Shown: in pieces, positions 1-6,246 of the stretch | How positions within the stretch are numbered: position 1 is the first letter of the stretch | Layout of the letters: every line of letters begins with the position of its first letter | NCBI GenBank assembly: GCA_947458575.1 | Contig: CANHBE010000117.1 | Coordinates: 1 to 7,773 of the forward strand | Direction of reading: 5' to 3' | Origin: Flavobacteriaceae bacterium | GTDB taxonomy: Bacteria > Bacteroidota > Bacteroidia > Flavobacteriales > Flavobacteriaceae | Length of the DNA: 7,773 nucleotides | Program-made: the position numbers and the translations under genes | The notes under the pieces: model-generated | Databases searched by the model: none | What the model was told of the DNA's origin: nothing | What the model saw: the letters and a program-made list of their open reading frames with translations, nothing else

Positions 1-155
1 TAATTGACATCAAAAGAGGAGGCGTTCCAATTCCGCCGCGAACTTCGTTTAAAAAGGCCTTTGATACCAATTTTGAAGTATTTGATAAAAGGCTCATCGG
101 TTTCATCAACAAAAATGAGCAATCCGCCGGTCAGTTGGCTTCAGTAAATGAATAA
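1..155 (+). CDS. 3' end of an unidentified protein (partial)
   Basis: An open frame enters from the left edge (first full codon at 3) and ends with TAA at 153-155, giving the last 50 residues of a protein. The tail begins IDIKRGGVPIPPRTSFKKAF and ends GQLASVNE. It is hydrophilic, with mixed charge and no membrane segment, and shows no motif I can assign to a family. Codon use resembles that of the neighbouring genes, so I take it as a genuine gene end. It converges on the lytic transglycosylase gene with only 23 bases between the two stop codons, and I see no clear hairpin terminator in that gap. Function cannot be given from this fragment. Confidence 0.65.
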   Translation, partial: IDIKRGGVPIPPRTSFKKAFDTNFEVFDKRLIGFINKNEQSAGQLASVNE

Positions 156-178
156 ATAAAGCGGGGCTTGCACTTTTT

Positions 179-1078
179 CTAATAACCACTCAAAGGAATC
201 TGAATTTCGTATTTCTTCCTGCTCTGATTGACCAGTTTTTTGTCACGCAACCAAGGGTTATGGATTTTCAAAATCTTATAATTAATGCCTTGACTTTTGG
301 CGAAAGTTGCCAAATTGGAAATTGTGGTATCCACAGTAATAATCTTTGAAGGCAAATTCACGTACATCTGATTTACGTCTACATCGAAACCAAACTTGAG
401 TGGACTTTTCATAATCTCTTTCAAAGCCAGAATTCTGAATACATAACGTGAGGTTTCATCATTGAGCAACAAATCGTAATAACTATCCACTTGCTGCATG
501 TCGATCTGTTTTGTCACTCCTGTCATACCGCCATTGTAGGAAGCCGCTGCCAGTGTCCAATTACCAAACTTTGCTTTAGCTTCTAATAAATACTTGCAAG
601 CTGCTTCTGTAGATTTTTCGAGATGATAGCGCTCGTCTACCATATCATTAACTTCCATTCCTTTTTCCTTAGCGGTCACAGGCATAAACTGCCAAACACC
701 TCGCGCTCCTGCGGGAGAAACGGCATTAACCAGACCACTTTCAATGACTGCCAAGTACTTAAAGTCATCAGGAACTCCGTACTTTGCTAGTATGGGTTCG
801 ATAATAGGAAATACCCGATTGGCTCGCTTGATAATCAATAAAGTAGTTGCATCAAGATTAGCATTGATAAGCAATTCGCGATCTAATCGTTCCCTTACAT
901 CTGCAATTTGAAGTGGCGCAGCTTCACCGGCAAAATCGATGCTGGTTGGAAAAAACTGGGAAGTTCCTTCTCTTGTAATCTTATTCTTGTTTTCCGTGGA
1001 AATTCCGTACACGAAAGCGCCGCTGACAAAAACGACCGCAGCAATTATTCCCATTCTCTTTGTCCAGTTCATGATCAT
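179..1078 (-). CDS. Membrane-anchored lytic transglycosylase (SLT/MltD-like)
   Basis: This 299-residue protein probably cleaves the MurNAc-GlcNAc bond of peptidoglycan in the periplasm, leaving 1,6-anhydro-MurNAc ends. Residues 9-26 form one hydrophobic segment (signal peptide or anchor) without a lipobox cysteine. The SLT fold spans about residues 90-225. The catalytic glutamate is E113 in the ESG motif, followed by GVWQFM at 127-132, AAASYNGG at 177-184 and the YVFRILALKEI helix at 212-222, all family hallmarks. Residues 245-297 form a C-terminal tail that loosely resembles one degenerate LysM repeat (ITVDTTISNLATFA), but this is uncertain. ATG at 1078 was chosen; ATG at 1072 is an equally possible start. 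It lies 43 bases downstream of the alpha/beta hydrolase on the same strand, so co-transcription is likely. Confidence 0.9.
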   Translation of the reverse strand: MIMNWTKRMGIIAAVVFVSGAFVYGISTENKNKITREGTSQFFPTSIDFAGEAAPLQIADVRERLDRELLINANLDATTLLIIKRANRVFPIIEPILAKYGVPDDFKYLAVIESGLVNAVSPAGARGVWQFMPVTAKEKGMEVNDMVDERYHLEKSTEAACKYLLEAKAKFGNWTLAAASYNGGMTGVTKQIDMQQVDSYYDLLLNDETSRYVFRILALKEIMKSPLKFGFDVDVNQMYVNLPSKIITVDTTISNLATFAKSQGINYKILKIHNPWLRDKKLVNQSRKKYEIQIPLSGY

Positions 1079-1121
1079 TGAATTTTGTTATGTAAACTTA
1101 CGAAAGTTCTGATTTCGGCAG

Positions 1122-1781
1122 TTAGTCCTTAAGAATTATTTTTGGCAAATTTTCATTCATCCAGCGAAACTTACTCAAAATCATAATATGAGTTCCGCCT
1201 TTCACCACTATACAATTCTTGATATTCTTTAAAGGAAAAACCTCATCTAAGTCCCCATGGATATGAATAACTCGACTGTCCGGAGTAGTTCTATTCCATA
1301 AAATCATTTGCTCTATTGCCCATTCCAGATATACTTTATCGCGAACAGACAAATATTTTTTATAGAGTTTCAGCCGTTGTTTGAGTGCAGACCCAAAAGA
1401 AAAACTGTCCAAAATTTCAATGTTTTGTAACAGTTTGGTTGGAACCAATTTATAGGCTCTTGTTGACTTCGCGATTTTCATCCTCAGGGGCACTTCGAGG
1501 TTTGTTTTGACACTTGAAATGATGATTAATTTTTTCACTTCCAGATAAGCTGCCATTTCTTGCACAAGAACACCTCCAAAAGAAACGCCAATCAACACAA
1601 CCTGTTCTTCCTTGATTTTGTGCACCATCCGCTTGGCGTAACTTTGTATATTCTCATTAGGCAATGGAATCTCCCACTCCAAAAAGTGAACGTCAAAATC
1701 TCGCTCATCCAATTGAATTCTCTCAAATATCGCCGAGCTTGCTGCTAGTCCAGGCATAAAATAAACGGGAACTCTCTTCAT
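1122..1781 (-). CDS. Alpha/beta hydrolase family protein
   Basis: A 219-residue single-domain alpha/beta hydrolase, shorter than typical members (250-300 residues) because the cap is small. A complete triad can be read. The nucleophile is S67 in the elbow GVSFGG (65-70), the acid is probably D179 in HGDLDEVFP (174-183 region), and the base is H198 in GGTHIM. The N-terminal strand VPVYFMPGLAASSAIF supplies the oxyanion loop. There is no signal peptide, so it should be cytoplasmic. The substrate cannot be inferred; an esterase or thioesterase acting on small acyl compounds is possible. It is the first gene of a probable two-gene unit with the downstream lytic transglycosylase (43 bases apart), which hints at an envelope-related job but does not prove one. 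Confidence 0.85.
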   Translation of the reverse strand: MKRVPVYFMPGLAASSAIFERIQLDERDFDVHFLEWEIPLPNENIQSYAKRMVHKIKEEQVVLIGVSFGGVLVQEMAAYLEVKKLIIISSVKTNLEVPLRMKIAKSTRAYKLVPTKLLQNIEILDSFSFGSALKQRLKLYKKYLSVRDKVYLEWAIEQMILWNRTTPDSRVIHIHGDLDEVFPLKNIKNCIVVKGGTHIMILSKFRWMNENLPKIILKD

Positions 1782-2111
1782 AAATCAACTGTAATTTCTA
1801 AATAAATGTGTCGGTACTCTTCGGTTGCCTATGCAAACGCAGTTGTCAGATTAAAGTTACTGCCAATACCGACTACATGAGTGCCAAAATAAAGAAAATG
1901 AAAACGAAAAATAACAACTTCATATTATTCTTTTGCAATGTTTCTGTCTCTCGCAAAAAAATGCTTAACTTTGAAAACTTGTTATTCTACAGATTTAATC
2001 CCCAAATCGAAATCTAATCGAATCAGTAACGACAAACCAAGGCACTGAAAACACTGCGGTTGTCACAATAAAACAATAATTGAATTTTAATTACTTTACC
2101 ACATTTTGATT
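1782..2111. other. Gene-free divergent intergenic region
   Basis: This region separates the minus-strand hydrolase from the plus-strand GNAT-like gene and should hold the promoters of both. A 7-bp inverted repeat, GTCGGTA (1810-1816) and TACCGAC (1867-1873), brackets about 50 bases; allowing one bulge it extends outward to ATGT. A minus-strand TAACTTTA (complement of 1852-1859) is one base off the Bacteroidota -7 box, but its nearest TTTG is 25 bases upstream, longer than usual, so it is only a weak candidate for the hydrolase promoter. CACTG-rich stretches around 2042-2060 look like degenerate repeat remnants. A 69-codon open frame here does not look coding. Confidence 0.5.
1966..1973 (+). 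promoter_or_regulatory. Candidate -7 box for the GNAT-like/T9SS pair
   Basis: TAACTTTG matches the Bacteroidota -7 consensus TAnnTTTG exactly. The -33 element is poor: the nearest TTTTG ends at 1935, 30 bases upstream, while a TTT at 1941-1943 has better spacing but lacks the G. If used, the transcript would have a leader of about 130 bases before the ATG at 2112. No better box lies closer to the gene. Confidence 0.3.
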
Positions 2112-2414
2112 ATGGAAGCAGCAATCACCATTCAAATCAGAGATAATACTTTTGCAAGGCAATTCGAAACAATCGTATCTGAAGGCTTAATTTCTTTAGA
2201 ATATTCTTTTCAAGAAAAAAAGATATTCCTAACAAAACTAAACACGCCGGAAGGTTTTAACGATGATGAATTTATCACGGAACTTTTGCGAAATGTCATG
2301 AATATTGCATACGAGCGTAAACTCAAAGTCGTTCCTATTCTCCCTAAAATTGCACTTTTCTTCAGAAAAAATACGATGTATAAAGATTTATTACCCCCAG
2401 GGATAAAGATTTAG
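2112..2414 (+). CDS. Small GNAT-like protein (COG2388/YjdJ type) with degenerate acetyl-CoA loop
   Basis: A 100-residue protein resembling the minimal GNAT domain (Acetyltransf_CG, COG2388). Residues 29-44 form the paired strands LEYSFQEKKIFLTKLN. A helix at 55-70 follows, then the family signature KVVPILPKIALFF at 72-84 (usually 'K(V/I)xPxCPFxxxxF') and YKDLLPP at 90-96. In active members the turn before the helix reads R/Q-G-x-G-x-G/A and binds the acetyl-CoA pyrophosphate. Here it is EGFNDDEFIT (47-56), with no glycine-rich loop, and the usual cysteine of the CPF motif is leucine. Catalysis is therefore doubtful, although the fold should be kept. The start is ATG 2112; an in-frame TTG at 2106 is less likely. 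It lies 17 bases upstream of the T9SS-type gene. Confidence 0.75.
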   Translation: MEAAITIQIRDNTFARQFETIVSEGLISLEYSFQEKKIFLTKLNTPEGFNDDEFITELLRNVMNIAYERKLKVVPILPKIALFFRKNTMYKDLLPPGIKI

Positions 2415-2430
2415 TGTCTCACAAAACAAT

Positions 2431-3084
2431 ATGAGAAATTACTTTTGTGCTTTTCTTTTTTTGATTTCGTCCATGAGTTTCAGTCAAGTGGACACACCGC
2501 AACCGCCGCCAGGTTGCCGAATATGTACTGCATTTGATGACAACAATGATGGCTTCGCTCAATTTGATTTAGATTCTTATTTTGTTCAATTCAGAAACAT
2601 TGCATTAAACACTGCAACATGATTCGACTTATCAGGTTATCAATTTGAGTTTTATCCTTCAGAAGTAGATTATAACGAAGGAATAAATCAGATAATAAGT
2701 TCGCCCTATACCAATATTGTAAGTTATGAGCAAACTTGTTATTTGAAATTAATATATTCTGGATTTGGGCCATTGTACAATCCTGCGGACCTTGCATATT
2801 ACTTTACTTGCCATAAATTACAAACTACAAGTAGTTTAACTATTAGCACGCAAATGCCCGAGTTAATTAGGCTATATCCTAATCCGGTCTCAGGTAATTT
2901 ATTTATTGAATCTAAAAAGGAAGCGAAATTCACAACATCAATTTATGATATAAACGGAAGGCTTTTAATTGTTGCAAATTCATCTCCTTCAATAGATTTG
3001 TCCGAACTTAAAAATGGAATGTATTTGGTAAAAGTAGCCACTGCTGAAAAAGAACTTACTCGAAAAATAACTGTCGCACACTAA
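2431..3084 (+). pseudogene. T9SS-secreted protein gene interrupted by in-frame TGA
   Basis: One continuous frame of 217 sense and stop positions encodes a secreted protein but carries TGA at 2620-2622 (codon 64). Codons 1-19 are a Sec signal peptide (MRNYFCAFLFLISSMSFSQ). Codons 29-118 contain CRICTAFDDNNDGFAQFDL and, beyond the stop, FEFYPSEVDYNEG and IISSPYTNIVSYEQTCYLKL. This order resembles the 'C-D-x-N-x-D-G-x-x-x-F-D-L' repeat common in large Flavobacterium surface proteins. Codons 142-217 are a type A T9SS sorting domain (RLYPNPVSGNLFIES, SIYDINGRLL, LSELKNGMYLVKV). Both halves are in the same frame with no shift, so a single point mutation or sequencing error explains the break. The 63-residue product would lack the sorting domain, and a downstream restart would lack the signal peptide, so neither half alone should be secreted by T9SS. 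The function of the intact protein is unknown. Confidence 0.8.
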
Positions 3085-3102
3085 GTCTAATAATAGAAAA
3101 AC

Positions 3103-3134
3103 AAAAAGCCGTTACATGTGTAGCGGCTTTTTTT
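3103..3134. terminator. Bidirectional intrinsic terminator
   Basis: The hairpin runs from 3108 to 3127: GCCGTTAC pairs with GTAGCGGC (one G-U pair) around the loop ATGT. It is flanked by A5 on the left and T7 on the right, so it can end transcription in both directions. It lies 19 bases after the T9SS gene and about 45 bases after the end of the convergent mtaB gene. Confidence 0.85.
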
Positions 3135-3179
3135 ATTCGATGAGATCTAACAACTTAAATCTTGACAGGTTTGCTATAA

Positions 3180-4532
3180 CTATAATACACGAACAGGCTC
3201 TGTGTGAGACTCTGACGAAGCAAACTCCAATCGAACACCTCCGTCATCATCAATTCTCGTTAAATTAACTTCATGTAGCGTATTGACTAGTTCCGGATTC
3301 CACGGTGTTTTTACTTTGACGTAGTTTTCTGTAAAGCCATGAATATATCCTTCTTTATTTTCACCTTCGAACAAAACTGTTCTGGAAGTTCCCAATTGAC
3401 TTTCGTAAAATGAACGACGCTTTTTGACCGACAAACCACGTAACATTTTGCTTCTTTTGGCTCGCACATTCGCAGGAACTACATCATTCATCAAAGCTGC
3501 TTCCGTATTGTCTCGCTCCGAATACGTAAACACATGCAAGTAGGAAATGTCTAAATCATTTAAAAAATGATAGGTTTCCAAGAAATGTTCGTCAGTTTCC
3601 CCCGGAAATCCAACAATCACATCAACACCTATACACGCATGCGGCATCACTTCTCTAATTTTTGCTACGCGCTCTGCATACAGTTCACGCATATAGCGGC
3701 GCTTCATCAAACGCAGAATGGCATTGCTGCCGCTTTGTAATGGAATATGAAAATGCGGAACAAAAGTGCGACTATTTGCCACAAAGTCAATCGTTTCGTT
3801 TTTCAAAAGATTCGGTTCGATAGAAGAAATCCGCAAACGCTCAATACCTTCTACCTGATCTAAAGCCTGAACCAATTCTAAAAAAGTGTGCTCGTGTTTC
3901 TTATTTCCAAATTCACCTTTGCCGTAATCACCGATGTTCACACCGGTCAACACAATCTCCTTAATGTTCTGTTGTGATATTTCGTATGCGTTTTTCAAAA
4001 CGTTCTCTAAGGCATCACTGCGTGAAATTCCGCGCGCCAATGGAATCGTACAATAAGTGCATTTGTAGTCACAACCGTCTTGCACTTTGAGAAATGCGCG
4101 TGTTCTATCACCAATAGAATAACTCCCAACATAAAAATCTGCCTCTTCTATCTCACAAGAGTGAACCTCACCCATGTCATTTTTCGACAAGTCGTTGATG
4201 TAATCCGTTATCTTAAATTTTTCGGTAGCACCCAACACCAAATCCACACCATCAACAGCAGCCAATTCCTCCGGTTTCAATTGCGCATAACAACCCACTG
4301 CAGCCACAAAAGCTTTGTCGTTGAGCTTCATGGCTTTCTTTACCACTTGCTTAAATTGCTTGTCTGCATTATCTGTCACCGAACAAGTGTTGATGACATA
4401 GATATCTGCCACTTCTTCAAAATCGACGCGATCAAAACCTTCCTCTTGAAAACTTCTCGCAATAGTAGAGGTTTCCGAAAAATTCAGTTTGCAACCTAGC
4501 GTATAAAAAGCGACTTTCTTTTTGGTATTCAT
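3180..4532 (-). CDS. mtaB: tRNA (N6-threonylcarbamoyladenosine(37)-C2)-methylthiotransferase MtaB
   Basis: A 450-residue radical-SAM methylthiotransferase that converts t6A37 to ms2t6A in tRNAs reading ANN codons. The N-terminal UPF0004 domain (about residues 5-105) carries the three ligands of the auxiliary 4Fe-4S cluster: C14 in LGCKLN, C50 in NTCSVT and C81 in GCYAQ. The radical-SAM domain (about 140-370) has the CxxxCxxC motif at C154, C158 and C161, plus LTGVNIGDYG, LQSGSN (265-270) and GFPGET (308-313). A TRAM-like tail follows (about 378-435). The signature LGCKLN near the N terminus places it in the MtaB subgroup; MiaB has GCQMN and RimO has GCPKN. Length is normal and all six cysteines are present. 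It is a single-gene unit by context, with a palindromic repeat in its probable leader. Confidence 0.93.
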   Translation of the reverse strand: MNTKKKVAFYTLGCKLNFSETSTIARSFQEEGFDRVDFEEVADIYVINTCSVTDNADKQFKQVVKKAMKLNDKAFVAAVGCYAQLKPEELAAVDGVDLVLGATEKFKITDYINDLSKNDMGEVHSCEIEEADFYVGSYSIGDRTRAFLKVQDGCDYKCTYCTIPLARGISRSDALENVLKNAYEISQQNIKEIVLTGVNIGDYGKGEFGNKKHEHTFLELVQALDQVEGIERLRISSIEPNLLKNETIDFVANSRTFVPHFHIPLQSGSNAILRLMKRRYMRELYAERVAKIREVMPHACIGVDVIVGFPGETDEHFLETYHFLNDLDISYLHVFTYSERDNTEAALMNDVVPANVRAKRSKMLRGLSVKKRRSFYESQLGTSRTVLFEGENKEGYIHGFTENYVKVKTPWNPELVNTLHEVNLTRIDDDGGVRLEFASSESHTEPVRVL

Positions 4533-4544
4533 AGTTTGATTTTG

Positions 4545-4626
4545 TGGGCGATTCCCGCCGAAAAAGGCGGGTCGGGTTTTCCGCAGTGCACGGCACTTTG
4601 CTCCAACCCCTATCGCGGATTCCGTA
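4545..4626 (-). repeat. Palindromic intergenic repeat element A in the mtaB leader
   Basis: This is a GC-rich island in AT-rich DNA made of stacked hairpins. CCCGCC (4554-4559) pairs with GGCGGG (4566-4571) around GAAAAA. AGTGC (4585-4589) pairs with GCACT (4593-4597) around ACG, with an outer GC/GC pair. On the minus strand it has the order 'ATCCGCGATAGGGGTTGGAGC ... GCGGAAAACCCGACCCGCC', which I recognise from memory as a dispersed Flavobacterium intergenic repeat with a conserved frame and a variable central stem. It has no coding capacity. The end points are approximate. Confidence 0.7.
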
Positions 4627-4657
4627 GAGAAAGAAATTAATCTTCAAAAACGGACGA

Positions 4658-4690
4658 CAAAAGTACACACAAAAATCGATTAGAAAAAAC
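4658..4690 (-). promoter_or_regulatory. Probable mtaB promoter
   Basis: On the minus strand TACTTTTG (complement of 4658-4665) matches TAnnTTTG exactly. The region about 19 bases upstream (4684-4690) reads GTTTTTT, a weak -33 element. Transcription would start near 4652, leaving a leader of about 120 bases that includes all of repeat element A before the ATG at 4532. Confidence 0.45.
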
Positions 4691-4755
4691 AGCCCTCTTT
4701 ATTTTTAGGAACTCACTGTCAATAAATTATAATTTCATGACCCATCATCTGCCTT

Positions 4756-4854
4756 AGCCCCGATAGTAACGGCATCCTTTTGCGCTAAAGTTTACTTTCG
4801 TTAGTTCGCTTGGCGCAAGTGGCGCAAAAGATAAAGTGAATAGCGGGAATAGCT
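4756..4854. repeat. Palindromic intergenic repeat element B (multi-branched)
   Basis: This is a large imperfect palindrome. The outer arms AGC-CCCG (4756-4762) and CGGG-AATA-GCT (4844-4854) enclose a perfect 9-bp stem, CTTTTGCGC (4777-4785) with GCGCAAAAG (4822-4830). The 36-base centre holds two small hairpins: AAAG/CTTT (4787-4798) and CTTG/CAAG (4809-4819). Together they would fold as a branched, clover-like structure. The frame 'AGCCCCGATAG...GGCATCCTTTT ... AAAAGATA...ATAGCGGGA.TAGCT' is one I recall as a common Flavobacterium intergenic repeat with variable centres. It sits between the mtaB promoter and the terminator of the GlmU-like gene. Confidence 0.7.
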
Positions 4855-4856
4855 TC

Positions 4857-4889
4857 AAAAAAAAACCGCCATTGCGAAACAACTGCGGT
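4857..4889 (-). terminator. Intrinsic terminator of the GlmU-like gene
   Basis: Read on the minus strand, ACCGCAGTTG pairs with CAATGGCGGT around the loop TTTCG (one mismatch and one wobble). A run of nine T follows (A9 at 4857-4865 on the plus strand). It begins 30 bases after the stop codon of the GlmU-like gene, as expected for its terminator. Confidence 0.85.
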
Positions 4890-4919
4890 CATGATCAAAT
4901 ATTAAGTGGCAATTACAAA

Positions 4920-6095
4920 TTATTCCTTTCTAAACTTTTTTGTAATTTCAAAAACGTGTTCCAATATTCTTTCCTCCTTTTCATCAAAATCTACATGTCG
5001 TCGCGACATAACAATCTTTGCGGTTTCGAAAGCTTTCTTGGTAATGTAGGTCGTAAAGCCTGAAGCACCGCCCCAAGAAAAGCTGGGCACAAAATTCCGC
5101 GGAAAACCGGCACCAAAAATATTGGCAGAGACACCGACTACTGTTCCGGTATTAAACATGGTATTGATACCACATTTGCTATGATCTCCCATCATCAAAC
5201 CACAAAATTGCAAGCCCGTTTTCGCAAAACTCTCCGATTCGTAACTCCATAATTTGACCTCTTCATAATTGTTTTTGAGATTCGAATTGTTGCTATCGGC
5301 GCCAATATTGCACCATTCGCCCAACACAGAGTTACCCAAGAAGCCATCATGCCCTTTGTTAGAGTAACCAAAGAGCACCGAATTATTAACCTCGCCACCG
5401 ATGCGACATTCCGGTCCAACGGTCGTAGCACCGTATACTTTGGTCGCCAATTTTACCTGCGCTCCTTCGCACAGTGCGAAAGGTCCACGAATGACAGAAC
5501 CTTCCATGATTTCACTATTCTTGCCAATATAAATCGGACCGGTAGAAGCATTTAAGGTAACAAACTCCATTTTGGCTCCTTCTTCAATAAAAATATTCTC
5601 CGGCGCGATTACATTCGCACTTTTCGGAATGGGTTGAGACTTTCGATCTTCGGTTAGCAGTTCAAAATCTTCACGGATTGCCGCATCATTTTTCGAAAAA
5701 ATATCCCATGGATGTGCTACAAAAAGGCAGTCGTTTTGGTATTCTACAATTTCATACTTGTCAAAATCTACTTCCTCTTGTGTATCCTGCGTATAAAAAG
5801 CAATCACTTCCTCTCCCTTGAAAATAGCCTGATTTGGCTCCAAATTCTTTACCATTTCTGATAGAATTTCATTCGGCAGGAATGATGCGTTAATCATGAC
5901 GTTCTCCTCCAATTCTACCATCGGGTACTTTTCTGAAAGGTATTCTTCGGTTAGCGTGGTGGTTGTGGTACCCAAGTGTCTTTCCCACTTTTCGCGAATT
6001 GTGAGAATGCCAATTCGAATATCAGCAACCGGACGTGTGTAAGTAAATGGCAACAAAGCATTGCGAACTGTTCCGTCAAAAAGTATGTAGTTCAT
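4920..6095 (-). CDS. GlmU-like sugar nucleotidyltransferase/acetyltransferase (Bacteroidota alternative GlmU family)
   Basis: A 391-residue protein of the TIGR03991-type 'alternative GlmU' family. It is thought to make UDP-GlcNAc from glucosamine-1-phosphate (acetylation, then uridylylation) for peptidoglycan and lipopolysaccharide. The N-terminal half (1-150) is a reduced nucleotidyltransferase-like domain starting ILFDGTVRNALLPFTYTRPV. The classical LxxGxGTRM loop is absent, and RPVADIRIG (21-29) occupies the place of the KP motif. The C-terminal half (about 160-335) is a left-handed beta-helix of hexapeptide repeats (IYIGKNSEI, VIRGPFALCEG, CIGG-type turns). NKGHDGFLGNSVLGEW and NIGADSNNSN (246-272) parallel the GlmU acetyltransferase site, with H249 as the probable catalytic histidine. 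No signal peptide is present. It is transcribed alone, with its own promoter and terminator. The exact reaction is inferred from the family. Confidence 0.85.
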   Translation of the reverse strand: MNYILFDGTVRNALLPFTYTRPVADIRIGILTIREKWERHLGTTTTTLTEEYLSEKYPMVELEENVMINASFLPNEILSEMVKNLEPNQAIFKGEEVIAFYTQDTQEEVDFDKYEIVEYQNDCLFVAHPWDIFSKNDAAIREDFELLTEDRKSQPIPKSANVIAPENIFIEEGAKMEFVTLNASTGPIYIGKNSEIMEGSVIRGPFALCEGAQVKLATKVYGATTVGPECRIGGEVNNSVLFGYSNKGHDGFLGNSVLGEWCNIGADSNNSNLKNNYEEVKLWSYESESFAKTGLQFCGLMMGDHSKCGINTMFNTGTVVGVSANIFGAGFPRNFVPSFSWGGASGFTTYITKKAFETAKIVMSRRHVDFDEKEERILEHVFEITKKFRKE

Positions 6096-6120
6096 GGTGT
6101 TGATTCGATTATTTATTTAC

Positions 6121-6140
6121 TCGATTAATCGGTTAATCGA
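6121..6140. promoter_or_regulatory. Perfect 8-bp palindrome in the GlmU-like gene leader
   Basis: TCGATTAA (6121-6128) and TTAATCGA (6133-6140) form an exact inverted repeat with a 4-base centre. A third half-site, TCGATTA, lies at 6105-6111. The palindrome ends 25 bases upstream of the ATG and about 10 bases after the predicted transcription start, so it could be an operator for a dimeric regulator or a hairpin at the 5' end of the mRNA. It has no T-tract, so it is not a terminator. Confidence 0.5.
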
Positions 6141-6157
6141 AATATAAAATTCTGTTT

Positions 6158-6188
6158 CAAAGTTTGTGAAAAAAATCCGTTCAGCAAA
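6158..6188 (-). promoter_or_regulatory. Probable promoter of the GlmU-like gene
   Basis: On the minus strand TTTG (complement of 6185-6188), a 19-base spacer and AAACTTTG (complement of 6158-6165) reproduce the Bacteroidota -33/-7 architecture. The only deviation is AA for TA at the start of the -7 box. T and A tracts at 6217-6232, just upstream in transcription order, could act as an UP-like element. The leader would be about 55 bases and include the palindrome at 6121-6140. Confidence 0.5.
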
Positions 6189-6246
6189 GCCTCGGGACAA
6201 AGTTTTAAAAAATATGTTTTTTTAAAAAAAAAGTGCAATAAACAAA

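Noticed and set aside
1808..2017. 69-codon plus-strand open frame in the intergenic region
   Set aside because: Low-complexity lysine/asparagine/phenylalanine composition, no recognisable motif, no promoter before it, and an exact -7 promoter box lies within it. It reads like chance AT-rich sequence.
2620..2622. TGA as selenocysteine or reassigned tryptophan codon
   Set aside because: No cysteine homology or SECIS-like context is visible, and the other genes use TGG for tryptophan and carry no in-frame TGA, so recoding is unlikely.
4432..4668. 78-codon minus-strand open frame across the start of mtaB and repeat element A
   Set aside because: It overlaps mtaB in another frame and takes most of its sequence from the palindromic repeat; no protein-like pattern.
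4756..4889. tRNA or known riboswitch suggested by the clover-like folding
   Set aside because: No acceptor-stem/CCA or T-loop consensus (GTTCRA) in the correct position, and no riboswitch core motif recognised. A repeat element plus terminator explains the region.
4836..5063. 75-codon plus-strand open frame over the terminator and the end of the GlmU-like gene
   Set aside because: It runs through an intrinsic terminator with an A9 tract and is antisense to a well supported gene.
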